The position numbers were made by a program, and so were the translations under genes. This document shows, piece by piece, positions 1 through 11,616 of a DNA stretch of 64,000 bases. Every line of letters begins with the position of its first letter. The stretch's first letter is position 1. The notes beneath the pieces are model-generated. The model saw only the letters and a list, made by a program, of their open reading frames with translations, did not search any database and was not told the origin of the DNA. Source of the stretch: Aspidiotus rigidus (Eukaryota; Arthropoda; Insecta; Hemiptera; Diaspididae); NCBI GenBank assembly GCA_035079385.1, contig JAVHKY010000048.1:1429501-1493500 (forward strand), read 5' to 3'.

Positions 1-1
1 T

Positions 2-276
2 GCTCAGCAATTATTTGAAGAAGAAACAGATGAGGTGTTACGTAATGAGTTTAGGTTTAGAAAATTGTGGCATGGTGATATGGCTTCGCGGGAGAGGGGG
101 ACCATGTCTGTTGGCAGAGGGAACGTTTTAATGCTAGGTAATCATTTTTTGTGGGTAGTTTGTTCTCCCTTGTGTTTTTAGTACGGACGAATTTACATGA
201 TAATTCTTTAAATATAGGTAGTGAGAGGGTGTTGCAAGACCAAGGAATTATGCACTATACGGCCATTGAACGATGA
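2..276 (+). CDS. Possible 3' exons of an unrecognised host gene
   Basis: An open frame enters from the left edge (reads AQQLFEEETDEVLRNEF...) and runs to about 137. A GT-AG interval at 138-181 (44 nt, ending in a T-rich tract and TAG) can be removed. The frame then continues in phase from 182 (VRTNLHDNSLNIG...) to a TGA at 274-276. Beyond the TGA the same frame stays open for 47 codons to a TAA at 418-420, and that stretch also has a coding-like composition. I do not recognise the protein. A 44 nt intron is short for an insect, so the splice is tentative. The gene could end at the TGA, or a nonsense change could have shortened it. Confidence 0.3.
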
Positions 277-420
277 TATCACACTTTGGGAATTTTCCAT
301 GATGATCCTCAACTGCTCATATATCATCCTGAGTCTCAAAATATTTTGCCTAGTGATAATTCAAAAGAGAAACAAAGTTGTAATCTACAAAAACATAAAA
401 GATTAATCAGGAAAAGATAA

Positions 421-1717
421 TTTGAAAAAAAAAGCTTGCGCAGTGGCGTAATCATTATTAACTTTTCATCTCTAAATTTAACCACCCATCTAAATTCAAC
501 TACATATTTCATTTATTTGTTAATAAACCCAAGAGTTGCGTTTCAGAAAGTTCAAAGAATCAAAGATATCATTTAATACAATTTGAATACACGGGTTATC
601 CAAATAGAAGGAAAAGAGAAGGACGAAAAATATTATAAATATATACATAGGTAGTGCAATCGTTTCAATGATCTTTTCACTTTCGATTTACTTCCAGCGT
701 AGTTGATATAATACAAGCGTTTGACGGATACCGGTAATGATGTTTTGGACCATACAGATTTGATGCAAGAACCAAAAAAAAAAAAAGTTACAATAATTTT
801 TGCTGTGAAACAATTAAGCTATTTTAATTGTTAGTTGCACAAGGAACAATTTCCTTACTCTCTAAAATAAATATAGGGAAAACCCAAGGCAGTGGCGCCT
901 TCGTCGTTTTGATAATTGGTGAACAAAAGAAGTGCAGGAAAAGTATCAAGTAGTTCAAAATGATCAATATTGGAAAACTTGGAATGGCATTTTCCTTCAA
1001 GACATATCATTTAAATTAATATCTTTCAAACAACAAGGCCTGCCATTTATTAGTTCTTGAGAAACAAAAATCTAAATGTATTTCAATTGTGTTAGAACCT
1101 ATATCACCAGTAAATAATATTGAGAATAATATTACACGGATAGAAATCCTATGATAGCTGATTTCAACTGAAGTGAAATTATACTTTATAATTGATAAGG
1201 CTAAATGAAAGAATATTTGAATATTATTCAACACGAATATTTTGATAAATTTTGTCTCGCGGTTTGCGATGAACCACCAGCATACGTTGGCTAAGTGGAG
1301 CTATTTAATCGCGACGTTGGGGAGGATGACTTGTAAAGGCAGGTTGTTGGATTGTGATTTCTTGTGCTCGTGTGTGTTGTAGGGAGGAGAAGATCTGGAA
1401 CAAAAGAAATTAAGCAAGGACCCGTCCATCCGGGAAAGGTCTTTAATGGATGTAACAGGTTGATACGACGACGTGTGTTGATTAGTGTTGTAATGAGGTT
1501 AGATGAGTGTAGATGAGGCAGGCTAGTAGTATGCTTGGTTAGTGAAATAGAGGCTGTTCATGAAATGTCTAAGCTAGGCATAAATTGCCTCACACTTTTA
1601 GGCAGATTATAATTTCCCTAGGCACCGCAAATAAAGTCTTAGGCAACATGTATAAGTAGCAAAGTTGTCTGAGGTAAAATATGTAATTACAGAGTATACC
1701 AATTCTGAGAATGTGTG
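421..1717. other. Intergenic, no gene seen
   Basis: AT-rich sequence with only short frames lacking coding character. From about 1570 to 1650 there are several TAGGCA/TGCCTA motifs in both orientations, but I could not define a unit or an end. Confidence 0.4.
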
Positions 1718-2457
1718 TCAAAAAATATCAAGGAAAAAAAAGTTACTTATTGCATCAAGTGCTGCTATTGGACAACGACTATTGCCAAGTAAATTTTTTT
1801 TTACAACATGCGCAGCGATCATTTTTGCATTTTGTTGCGCAATGACATTTGACGAACCTCTGGCCATTACCACCAACTTCTTCCGCTTGTTTTGTAGCGG
1901 CCGCACGTACGCACAGATGTAGTAAGTTCCGGAACATCTTCCTCAGCGAGTAAAGTTGTAGCACTGACCAAACATATGACTGACATAAGCGTCCATACTT
2001 TATGCCCAAAATGTAAACTGTTTTTTCCAGTACGCAGGCTAGCAGTGATCTATAGAACAAGGAAATATTTATTCGAGAAAAAATATAGCTTTTCAAAGCA
2101 TAAAAAGACAACACCTACCTCGCATCAGTCTTGCCGCGATCATCAGGGATTGTTACTCGCACGGTGGCACCTACTTCGGGTTCGGGAAACTGAACATTTG
2201 ACGCTCTTTTCATTTTCTTAGCTTGATGTAGCAGAGCCTCCTTCGCCTCCCTCCTTTCTTCAGAAATGTCTCGCTGTTTTGTACAGTTGATGTACTTCTC
2301 TCTCCATTTTGTAACTTCCTCCGTGGCCGATTTTCTTATACACAGCCAAAAGTATATCGTACATTTCTTCTATGTACACGTAGGATCGCAGATTTGTATT
2401 GGTGGGAGATGGAGGGAAAATTAATTTCTGTATTCCTTCGACCTGACAACGAATCAA
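1718..2457 (-). pseudogene. KRBA2-like integrase-derived gene, catalytic core missing
   Basis: Reading leftward, 2457-2330 gives the start of an integrase zinc-binding region (EEMYDILLAVYKKIGHGG), as in KRAB-A domain-containing protein 2-like proteins. The reading frame then changes. 2330-2111 gives the family's post-core linker (EERREAKEALLHQAKKM, then GATVRVTIPDDRGKTDAR) followed by a good GT donor. After a probable intron ending near 2048, the frame at about 2047-1780 gives VYILGIKYGRLCQSYV and the Cys-rich tail KCHCATKCKNDRCACC. The DDE core normally lying between the zinc region and the linker is absent, so this looks like an internally deleted copy. The family assignment rests on the order of three diagnostic blocks recalled from the family; no search was run. 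Confidence 0.6.
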
Positions 2458-4862
2458 TAACCAGAATACACCTGCACAACATCATAATGTTTAGCAATCC
2501 AGTGATCCTTTGAACATTTCTTTCCGTTCTCCTTTATCCTCAACACAGAAATCACCAAAGAGTCATATTTTTCTTAACTCAAAAGGACAGACGATTTGTT
2601 TCCACTGAACTCGAACATTTTATTCGTAAAGTTTTCTCATATTCTCTCCATTTTTTTAAAAGTATAATACACGGGAATAAACGTCAATTCAGTATACTTG
2701 TAGAACTGATGATTAGATAAAACACCTCAACAATGCATATGCACCATTCTCTAGAAGCTACGAATATTACATCTTTCATGTACACGTATGAGAATATTTA
2801 TCTCTTTTTATTATTCATCATTTCACATTCTGCCGGTCTCATGTTTCGCAGTTCACGAAAAGCCGAGAAAAAGTCAGTATTTTCATGAATAGCGTATATC
2901 TCTAAGGTTACATTACCTACGCTATTCATCAACTGCCTGTAATTCTTCAGGCAGTTCATGAACAGCCAGATTTCATGTTCTGCTGGTGACGTATACATAT
3001 AAAATTAGTTTAAAAATTTATGTAAAATGAGGTGTTAAATAATAGCGTTCAGGCAATACCCGCAAAAAAAAAAAGGCCAGCGTTGTTATAATTATGATAA
3101 AATAAATAAGTGGGCGAAGATGATATATTCCGAGAGTAGTCCGTTGGTCTTTATTCCTGCAGGAATCTCTTCTTTTTGTATGTATTAAAGGTGTTTTCAC
3201 TGCAATACAGCGGATATGTCCTTACGAACTGATGCATAAGTCAGTACAAGATACAAGATTGTAAACTGGAAGATGACAAACTGTAAATTGGAAAGCAACA
3301 GACCAAAAATTGATAGGTAAAAACCATAAGCCGTGTGGGCTAATATGCTTGAACCATAGATTGGAATTCGCACAGGCTGTAAGTTGGAAAGCTTGTATAG
3401 ACCATAATTTGGAGAGTATTTTACCCCCTTGGCCTCTCTTGAGGAAGGAAGAAAGGTATCAGCGATGCCCGCTGAGAAGAAATGAAGCCTTATCTATCAA
3501 AGTTGAAGATGATATAGACAAAAATCTTAGCACGCAAAACTCCTCTGTACAAAAAAAAAAAAAAAAATACAAGATCCTAATGTCCATTACTTCCTTCGAG
3601 GTTTATATAATATTATAGGAAGGACTTGAAACAATTTTGTTCTCCAAGTCATAAAAATATCGAGGAAGGGACTTGAGAAATTTTGAATTCTTGTCATATT
3701 TTCCCGAATATAAATATTTTTTTCGCCCATAATACTTTCCCAATTCTAGGCCTAATTCCTTCTTGTTTTTGATTTTCTTAATAGACATAAGCTATCACAC
3801 GCCAATAATCTAGTGAAATCACACGTGCTTATTTTTACTCCATTCAGACTAACATTGGCATCGCAAAATGGAAGGTATGTGGAAGTCCTTTGATGCATTC
3901 AAAACCATACGTTACTCAAAGATAAGGATAGAAGAGGAAATATGACAAAAAAATCTCCTGGCCCGGAAAGCACTTACCATCTTCCTTCATACATCACTCA
4001 ATATGGCGTGTAATAGTGAACCCGGAGTACGCGAATGAGTCAACGTGTTTATGTCTTACAATTTTAGAAAATCGAGAATGCAATCGTCGTTTGGGCATGC
4101 TACCCTGGCTGAAAATGATTCAGGTTCCACCCACGGGCAAGAGAAATCTCAAACTGAAGTGTGAATCGATTCCTTTACCACGCACAAATCGCTGTTTTCC
4201 TTTAAGAAGCGTTTTGTGCATGCTACATATATATCCCTTTCCAAGTTAGGGGGGGTCTCTTGAGTGCGGCAGTTCTTGGAGAAATCTTGGGACCGACGAA
4301 GATGATGATTTATCCGTTGTCCAACTTCTTCTTTTTTTGATTCAAGGGTTCTAGTCTCTCGGGTCACGTATTCGACGTCTGTGATTAATTTCTCAACTGG
4401 CACACAGGATGTCTAGGTTGCGAATTTTGGACCCAGTTGCAGAATACGCGCCACATTATCAGGGATCGTACATCCAGTGTTATTTATCAATCACTTTTCG
4501 TTTATCCTCATAAAGTCAATTTTGCCAACATTTTGAGACAAACTTAAAGTTCTGTGGTCGTTGAGCGCTTTTTCAAAATTTCCTCTTTCTTACCTTTCCA
4601 TTCGATGTACATCGTACAAACCTTGAAGAGATTTGTGTCGTTTACACGTTGCGAAAACTCGTTGCCTAGTTTTTGGAACTCGAGTTTCAAGTGGATAACC
4701 TTTTTGTAGAGAATATTGATTTTGTATGACAGGACGAACTTCTTTGACTTTTGTACCCAGTGGATCAAGGATTTCCCTATGGCCGAATCAGAACCACGTC
4801 TTAAAAATTTTCTTCGTTGATAAAGTTTAGGTTTTCTTATTGGATTATAGGCCTATTTACAT
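2458..4862. other. No recognisable gene; paired hairpins
   Basis: Small minus-strand frames at 4149-4403 and 4544-4768 are Lys/Glu-rich but have no recognisable motif or splice context. At 2885-2929 a 12 bp perfect stem (ATGAATAGCGTA) encloses a 21 nt loop. It is followed at 2931-2956 by a 9 bp stem (AACTGCCTG). Repeated CTGTAARTTGGAAAGC motifs lie around 3270 and 3380. Confidence 0.35.
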
Positions 4863-4886
4863 ATTTATTTATTTATTTATTTATTT
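4863..4886. repeat. (ATTT)n microsatellite
   Basis: About six perfect ATTT/TTTA tetranucleotide units, directly before a dispersed repeat. Confidence 0.8.
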
Positions 4887-4887
4887 G

Positions 4888-5172
4888 ACTTTTTTTCCGA
4901 GGAATTCCTTCAAAATTACTGAAGAAATTTTGTAAAAACTTGGGCAGATTATAGTGTTATATCTGAGAATGTGCACCTACAATTTTCTTGAGGATCGGAT
5001 GAGTAGTTCTCGAGCTATATTCAATTTTAAAAAAATCCTCCTCACTATAACTCCGAGATTATTGGATGGATTTTCTCAAAATGCGGTCAAGTTGTAGTTC
5101 TATATTATGTAAAATTAATCACCTGCAATTTGTTTGAGAATTGGATAGGTTGGGATTTGAAAGTTGATTTGA
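4888..5172. repeat. Dispersed repeat made of diverged ~130 bp units
   Basis: Two consecutive diverged units carry the words GGATGGATTTTCT, CAAGTTGTAG, GTGCACCT/CACCTGCA and GGATYRGTAGTTCT. The same words in the same order occur at 17030-17250 and 18955-19145. Such units are typical of noncoding parts of insect mobile elements; I cannot name the family. Confidence 0.5.
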
Positions 5173-5586
5173 GGTGTCTCTGGAGATGGGGATATTATTT
5201 TCCATTTGGACTAGCTTATTTGTGTGAGATTTCTGGTTAGACTAATGAATGAACCAGGCTCGAGTGATGTATTCGATTGTTAATATATTTGGAGCGGTCG
5301 GAGCGCGGGGGAGGGAATGGGGGGTCGACTGGTGGGTGATTGATTGCTGGTTTGGCTTCGATATCGATTTTTTTCGTTTTCCGGATTGTCTTTGTAGCTG
5401 GATTTTCAGATGAAGAATCTTAGGATGGAGTTTGCATAGAAGGTGGTGATAAGAGCGTGGATACTATTTACGTATAAGTTGATGAAAAAAAGAGCGTCCG
5501 AAAATAGCATTAAGGGATGCCAAGAATCGGAGGTGATGAAGAATTGAGCCACTCAGTTTAATTTTGTTCAGATTTTGCAATCTTAT

Positions 5587-7507
5587 AATGTTACACCGCA
5601 TTCACGGAATCGCCGAATCCGTGAACTCTGCAACCATTTTGCCGAGTACAGTACACTTCCGATTATCCGACCCAACTGGGGTAACGGGTCGTTCGGATAA
5701 TAAAAAGTTCGGATAACGCGGAGAGAGTTCAGATAATACGGAGGTTGGAAAAATTACAGTTCGGATAATACGGAAAAAGTTCGGTTAATCGAGAGGTCGG
5801 ATAATCGGGAGCAAATTTTTGGGGTCGAATAATACGGCTGGTCGGATAATCAGACGTCGGATAATCGGAAGTGTACTGTAAATGTATTCCGCAGAGGAAT
5901 TTCCGAATACACGTATTCGGCAGCATGGTTCAACCAATCAGAACGTGTGTAATCAATTCAATATGAAAATATTACAAAATGCGTGTATGAAGAAGAAGAG
6001 ACGAGATATTTACTAATTATTTCATAAAATGGAGTCCATAATACATGCAGTTGTGAATTAGTCGTTTTGTCAATTATTACCACCAAGAAAAACACAGATA
6101 AATCTAAACTAGTCAGTCGTGTTTGTCGCAAGACGTGCCTGGGTGGCATGCCGAATTACAAATCACGGTATTCTTTCGATACGAACACTTATTGGTCGTA
6201 CACTTGCTTCGACAAGAGCATCGTCGCTACCCGTGGCCTGTTCCAACGGAAGTAAGTCTTACTAATCTTCATAAAGAGAATTCTATCTCCAAGCAAACAT
6301 TATCCACCACCAGCTTCTTGCATTTCGTTGCCGCTACGCTGTTGCGCTCTAGCCACCTGTGGAAGAAGATGTTGATTCCTCGTCACTTCAAAAATATGCT
6401 GCAAAAAGGCAACTTTCATAGCATTTAAATCGACTTGCCCCCGATCGTTCAACGCTGACGCCAGCCAGTATTAGTCGGACGACTCTCCGTGTATTCTTCC
6501 TCTTGGACTCACAAACCCCTTTCACTGCTCGCATTGCAATGTTGGAATATGTCTCCTAAATTTTTTTATGCGTTTTTGTTTCTCCTTTATGGGAAATCGT
6601 AACGTGCACGCTTTAGATTATGTCAAATACCTTCTCCGCCGTCGCCATTAATAATTTGTACCGTTTTTGTCGAATTCGACGAACACCTGCTACTTTAACA
6701 AGCTCGAAATTGTTAGTAATGTGATACCATCCCTGGCGTTCTACTTCATCCTTCTTAATTTCACCGCTCAAAATTTTCACTGTCTCCTTCTCTCTTGTAT
6801 CCGTTCAGTGTGTATCCTTGTCCATTGCAAAAAAAAGAAATTGAAAAAAGAAAAACTATACCAAAAAACAAAAAGGTACCCAAAAAGAAAACTATCTAAT
6901 CGAAAAGTTAAGCTTCAAGGACACGCAAAATTGTTCTTGCTTCACTGCATTGCAAACTATACGGACAAAACAGAACTGCAGTATTCTTTTTACTCTTTTC
7001 TGCCGATTCATTCATGAAATATTAAGGATCATTTACCAACAAACCCCTCTTTTCAACAAAAAGGACAATGTGGATAATTGAAGCACGTGAATATTGCCTC
7101 AATTACAGAAATTCATAGGTATTATGTCAGACAGGTCAGTGCTCGCTGAAAAGCGATAGAAGATACGAGAATTCTTCTGTATTGAACAATATTCGAGTAA
7201 AGGAATTTGTCGCGTGTAAGTTAAAAATCACATTATCTTTGTATCCATTTGGATAGAAATTTTCAAAATGTTCATTGTGAGAGTTTTCATCAGATGAAAG
7301 GAAGTACACGTTCACTTTCAACTTATAATTTCAATTCCATAACGGTATTTCGATTATGAGCTTACTTTTATAATATTCGCGCATCCTCCTCATTGGTCAA
7401 TTGTGCTGCCGAATCTACGGATTTGGTAGAAAATCGTCTGCCTAATTCAAGGACTCGGCAAAAACTTCCGTGGATTCGGCAATTACATAAATTCGGCGTT
7501 TTATATA
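5587..7507. mobile_element. Old inverted-repeat DNA transposon, non-autonomous
   Basis: The left end (5587-5640, with ACACCGCATT and CGCCGAATCC) matches the reverse complement of the right end (7505-7450, with ACGCCGAATT and GCCGAATCC). More GCCGAAT motifs lie further in on both sides (5895-5925 and 7405-7430), so the ends look like long inverted repeats with repeated subterminal words. TA-rich sequence flanks both ends. The interior has no recognisable transposase; the frames at 6067-6428 are unassigned. The terminal word resembles that of the element at 11617-13110, so the two may be one superfamily. Confidence 0.4.
5649..5878. mobile_element. Tigger/pogo-type MITE
   Basis: 230 bp element with perfect 23 bp terminal inverted repeats beginning CAGTACACTTCCGATTATCC, flanked by TA on both sides (5647-5648 and 5879-5880). 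The interior repeats TTCGGATAATACGG-like words. The ends are characteristic of Tigger/pogo-related MITEs. It has no coding capacity. It sits just inside the left end of the larger 5587-7507 element and so inserted later. Confidence 0.85.
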
Positions 7508-8249
7508 ATTATACAAGCTGTAAAACCCGCGACTTCGTCGCTCATTCAATTTTCTATGACGTCGAGGACAAAGAATCAATTTTTATTCCAATAATTACAC
7601 ATTGAACATACAACAACCCAATCACACTTCAAACATACAACTACCCATTTTTCAAGGTTTGAATTTCAAGAATCAACGGTACTTCTTCTCTTCTAATTTC
7701 TTTATCTCTTCATCTACATCTGACAACTCCTTCTCGATGTGTTGGTGAACATTCGGATATTTTTTTTTTTCAAATTTACAATGCTGTAATCATTCTTGTT
7801 CCCTTCATCCTTGGGTTTTGAAAAATTTTTTAACCTCTCCATTTTTGATTGTTCAAATTTGTTTACATTTAAGATGCGCATACCTGCACCCGTTTTTGAG
7901 AGGCCCCTTTTCCATATTTTCTTTCATCCTAAACGCTTATCCTGTATACCATATCTTGAGAAACTTTCTGAACTCACTATATCTATAAAAATTAAACACT
8001 TCCACTCCCACACACAAATACTCTCCCTTAACTCGTTACTCTACTGCCCGTATTATAAGACAGAACTATATTTATGAACCAATTGTTAACTGTAAACTTA
8101 TTTATCATCTTCAATACCCGACTTGTCTCTGTGACACCTCACTCACCAAAAAATATATTTATCTGCAGAAGATCACATCTCGTTACTGATCGTATTCCTG
8201 CCTGATATTAAGCAGTAGCCTCCCACTTAACCCTTTTCTACCCATCCTA
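7508..8249. other. Intergenic with a relic repeat
   Basis: At about 7520-7545 lies the phrase AAACCCGCGACTTCGTCGC, a short relic common in dispersed insect repeats. Nothing coding is recognisable after it. Confidence 0.35.
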
Positions 8250-9865
8250 CTCTACTCTCTTCCGTTCAGTATTCAGGATGCAACGCAAAAGCTCAATAAA
8301 TTCATCATCTGTTCTTCTGTAATAATAAACCATATAACTATTTTCTGTCTGTTAATACAATGCGCTTTTGAAATGAATCAAGCCCTCGGCGAAGAACAAT
8401 CTAGTCCCACTCTAAGGCTCTGCGTTGTAGAACCCCTCAAATACTGCTTCCTAACTCCCATCGCAAATTTTCTTGCATCCACAGCTCAATTCACTCAGCT
8501 TCCAATCTACGCACCCACACTGTGCCGACGTAATTCTCTTCTTTTTCCTCGTGAATCTAAACTATTCAAACACCTCAAATTGAACCATCTACCCCCTATC
8601 ATCTCCATAGCTAACCCCTAGCCCAGACATCTGACTCGATCTATGTGATAATCTCCAAACTCGCAACACTGTATTTACTGATAACTCATCAGAAACATTA
8701 TCTCTATACCAATTTTTGCGACCCACCAGACCTACCTTACCGACAGATCTGAACCTGGATCCAAAACAGGATGCGCGTACTCAATCCAAGAAGTCATAAT
8801 CAGTCGTTGCTTGGAAATTGCTGCCTCCATTTCCACCATCAATCAATACACCATATGTCTTTCTCATCTCTATCTCCTCACCCCCAGCTGAACTGAATCA
8901 CTTCCATCTCTCCTGGCTATGCAGTAGTCTCAGTCAAATAATTCCCCGAATCAGCGTATTCATTTACTCGTGCAATCGTTATCATCCACCTCTACATCTA
9001 CCTCCTTTCTGTTGATTCCGGGTCACATCAACTTCCCGGAATATGACGCAATCCGGCTCTCCTCTCTTCCATCCACTCTTCAGTATGCAACGTAAATACT
9101 CAATAAATTTATCATTCTGTTCTTCTGTAATAATGAACCATACAACTCTTTTCTGTCTGTTGATACAATTTGCTTTTGAAATGAATCAAACCCTCGGCGC
9201 ATAACAATCTAGCCCCACTCTAACTCTCTGCGTTGAAGAACCCCCTCAAATACAGCTTCCTAACTCTCATCGCAAATTTTCTTGCATCCACAGCTCAATT
9301 CACTCAGCATCCAATCTACGCACCCACACTCTGCCGACGTAATTCTCTGCTCTGTCCTCTCAAATCTGAACTATTCAAACACCTCGAATTCAACTGTCTA
9401 CCCCCCGCCCCCATCATATTATCCACTTCACCATAGCTCCCTCCTCCCGATATCCGACTCGATCTAGCTGATAATCTCCAAACTCGTAACACTATATTTA
9501 CTGACAACTCATCAGACACATTATCTTTATACCAATTTTCAGATTCACCAGCCCTATTCTACCGACCTAAATTTGGACCCAAAACGGAATACGCGTACTC
9601 GATCCAAGGAGTCACAATCAGTCGTTGATTGAAAAATTCTGTCTCCATTTTCTTTGCTAAACAAAACGTCATATACTCCAGTTTCTGTCATCTCCATCTC
9701 CTCGCTCCCAGCTCAAATTTGTACTGTTAACTGACTCACTTTCATCTCTCCTGGCTGTACACGACTCTCATTCAATTAATTCCCCAAATCAATGCATTCA
9801 TTTACTCCTGCAATTACTATCATCCACTTCTACATGGGTCACGAACTTCCCGGAACATGATACAA
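8250..9865. repeat. Tandem duplication, period about 808 bp
   Basis: AAATGAATCA at 8371 recurs at 9179. Long stretches around both (for example ATTTTCTTGCATCCACAGCT and CTACGCACCCACACT) match with scattered substitutions. Both copies come from the same LINE segment, so the duplication arose within or after that LINE and is old. Confidence 0.8.
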
Positions 9866-10225
9866 TTGTCTTTGCCGCCGAAAATTCCCTTGTAATCCAC
9901 AAAATTTCTGACCCTGTACTTACCCTTGCTTCTGACCTCAGAAACTATGACCAATTCCTGATACTTGACTCCTGGCATGAATTTTGGAAAAATCAGCATT
10001 CAAACAAACTTTTATAGAGCAATCGAAAGCAAAGCAGTCCCCTGGACTTCTTCCAATTGAAGTAACCATCATAGAAAAATCATTCTCTCCCGCCTCAGAA
10101 TTGGTCACACACGTCCCACCCATTCCTATCTTTTTTTAGATCTATTCTCTCCTCCTAGCCTCTTGCTGAGCATCGGCCATATAAGCCTGTACAACGCGTT
10201 AGTCGAAAGACATGATAAGAAAATA
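8250..10225 (+). pseudogene. Decayed LINE 3' half (RNase H region), partly duplicated
   Basis: At 10076-10130 the plus strand reads KIILSRLRIGHTRPTHSYLF, the diagnostic post-RNase H block of Jockey/I-group LINE polymerases. It is followed by a decayed LLSIGHISLYN block. Upstream, 9840-9960 reads LPGTYDTIVF (corrupted) and NYDQFLILDSWHEFW. An earlier PGHINFPEYDAI at about 9014-9050 matches the RNase H block usually read as PGHVGIPGNE. Two direct copies of about 800 bp (8250-9057 and 9058-9865, offset 808) repeat the stretch before that block, with many substitutions. Stops and frameshifts are frequent, so this is a dead fragment. Confidence 0.6.
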
Positions 10226-10341
10226 ATAAGAATCTCGGGTAGACGTGCGGGTGTAGCGGGTTGATGTGGGGAGCGTCACCGTTCGTCGCAACACACCGCA
10301 TTGCCTTCTGAGGGTCCCGAGATCCTTATACGATTCTTATC
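10214..10341. repeat. Imperfect inverted repeat, possible small foldback element
   Basis: The left arm 10214-10238 (GATAAGAAAATAATAAGAAT then CTCGG) pairs with 10317-10341 apart from a few mismatches. The enclosed 78 bp is more GC-rich than the surroundings. A second, 11 bp perfect stem (ATTAGAAGATA) lies at 10443-10476. Confidence 0.45.
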
Positions 10342-10829
10342 ACTATGCTCAGTCTATCTTCTGTATGGTCTAAGGCCTCTTGCCAACACGGACAATACGA
10401 TAATATAGTTTTACGGTATCCTCATGGGTACGATCCATAATGATTAGAAGATATGTGGACTATACTATCTTCTAATATGATAATATAGTTCGTTGCTTCT
10501 TCTTGTGTCCCGCTCTTGAAAATATCTGCCTCTCTCACTCTGTCTCTCCATGTCTTCCTCCTGCTTTTGACTTTCATCCCAAGCCTAAGCTTTGAAAGAG
10601 GGATTTTCTTATTTTTAACACCCCTGTCAACAATTCTGCATTAATAGGAAACAACATCCAAAATCTCAATAAAATTGGTTCCATACAAACGCTCCCTATT
10701 CATCCAAAAAAACAGCTCTTCTCCTTTCTAATATAGATAGAAGCGATCGAGCCATACGAAAGTTGTGATACTTTTGCATGGCATTTCGTGAGTCATGAAC
10801 CTAATTCTTCCACGATTTTCATTTTTGAA

Positions 10830-11235
10830 TCCCCCTATAACGATCTTGAAACCCAAACTATCTCTGTCAAGTTTAGAAGAAATCGGTTTGGTAGGAAGCT
10901 ATAGCCTATTCAAGCCCGAATTCCGACTCTTCCCCTTTATAATATCGCGCTTACGAAAGTCGTGATAATATAGATTCTTTGACATATATTCGGTCGCTTG
11001 TCAATAATCGATACATAATTAGTCCATAAACACGATAAAACGGAAATTTATTATCGTATCCTCAAAAATATACATAGGAAAGCCGTGGCCAATATACGTT
11101 TAACTATGAAGCTTTATTAAAACTTTTAGAAGAGGGGATTACTATTTTTTAACCCCCCTATAACGATTTCGACACCTACGCAAATGTCTCTGCCAAGTTT
11201 GGAAGAAATCGGTTCGGTAGGAAGTGAGCCTATTC
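10830..11235. repeat. Dispersed repeat, two tandem diverged units
   Basis: The phrase CCCCTATAACGAT ... GAAGAAATCGGTT ... GGTAGGAAG occurs at 10834-10895 and again at 11150-11225, about 317 bp apart. This kind of segment is common in noncoding insect mobile-element sequence; the family was not identified. Confidence 0.5.
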
Positions 11236-11616
11236 GCGGCTTATTCTTTAGATTTTGTTTCCACACGGTAAACCGCTGAAAATTATACGCGGCCGTCGAT
11301 CAACATTCAATCCGTATTTCCAAGCAATTTCGTCTATTTAGTAAAAGTAGAAAACTTTGATTTACACCAATTAAACATATATACAGGAATAGGGATGAGA
11401 TAGCAACCAATATACGCCTAATTTTAAAGCTTCATTACAACTTTCCCAACGCAGATTTTCTAAATATTATTTAAAAAGGTTGACTTCGGAGATTATACAA
11501 TGTTATATACGAAATTTCAACGAAATCGATACATTAGGGGAGGAGGTACCTTCGACGAAAGTTTTGCAGATGTACTTTATAATATAGGAGGATAGGATAA
11601 TATAGGATAGGATAAT

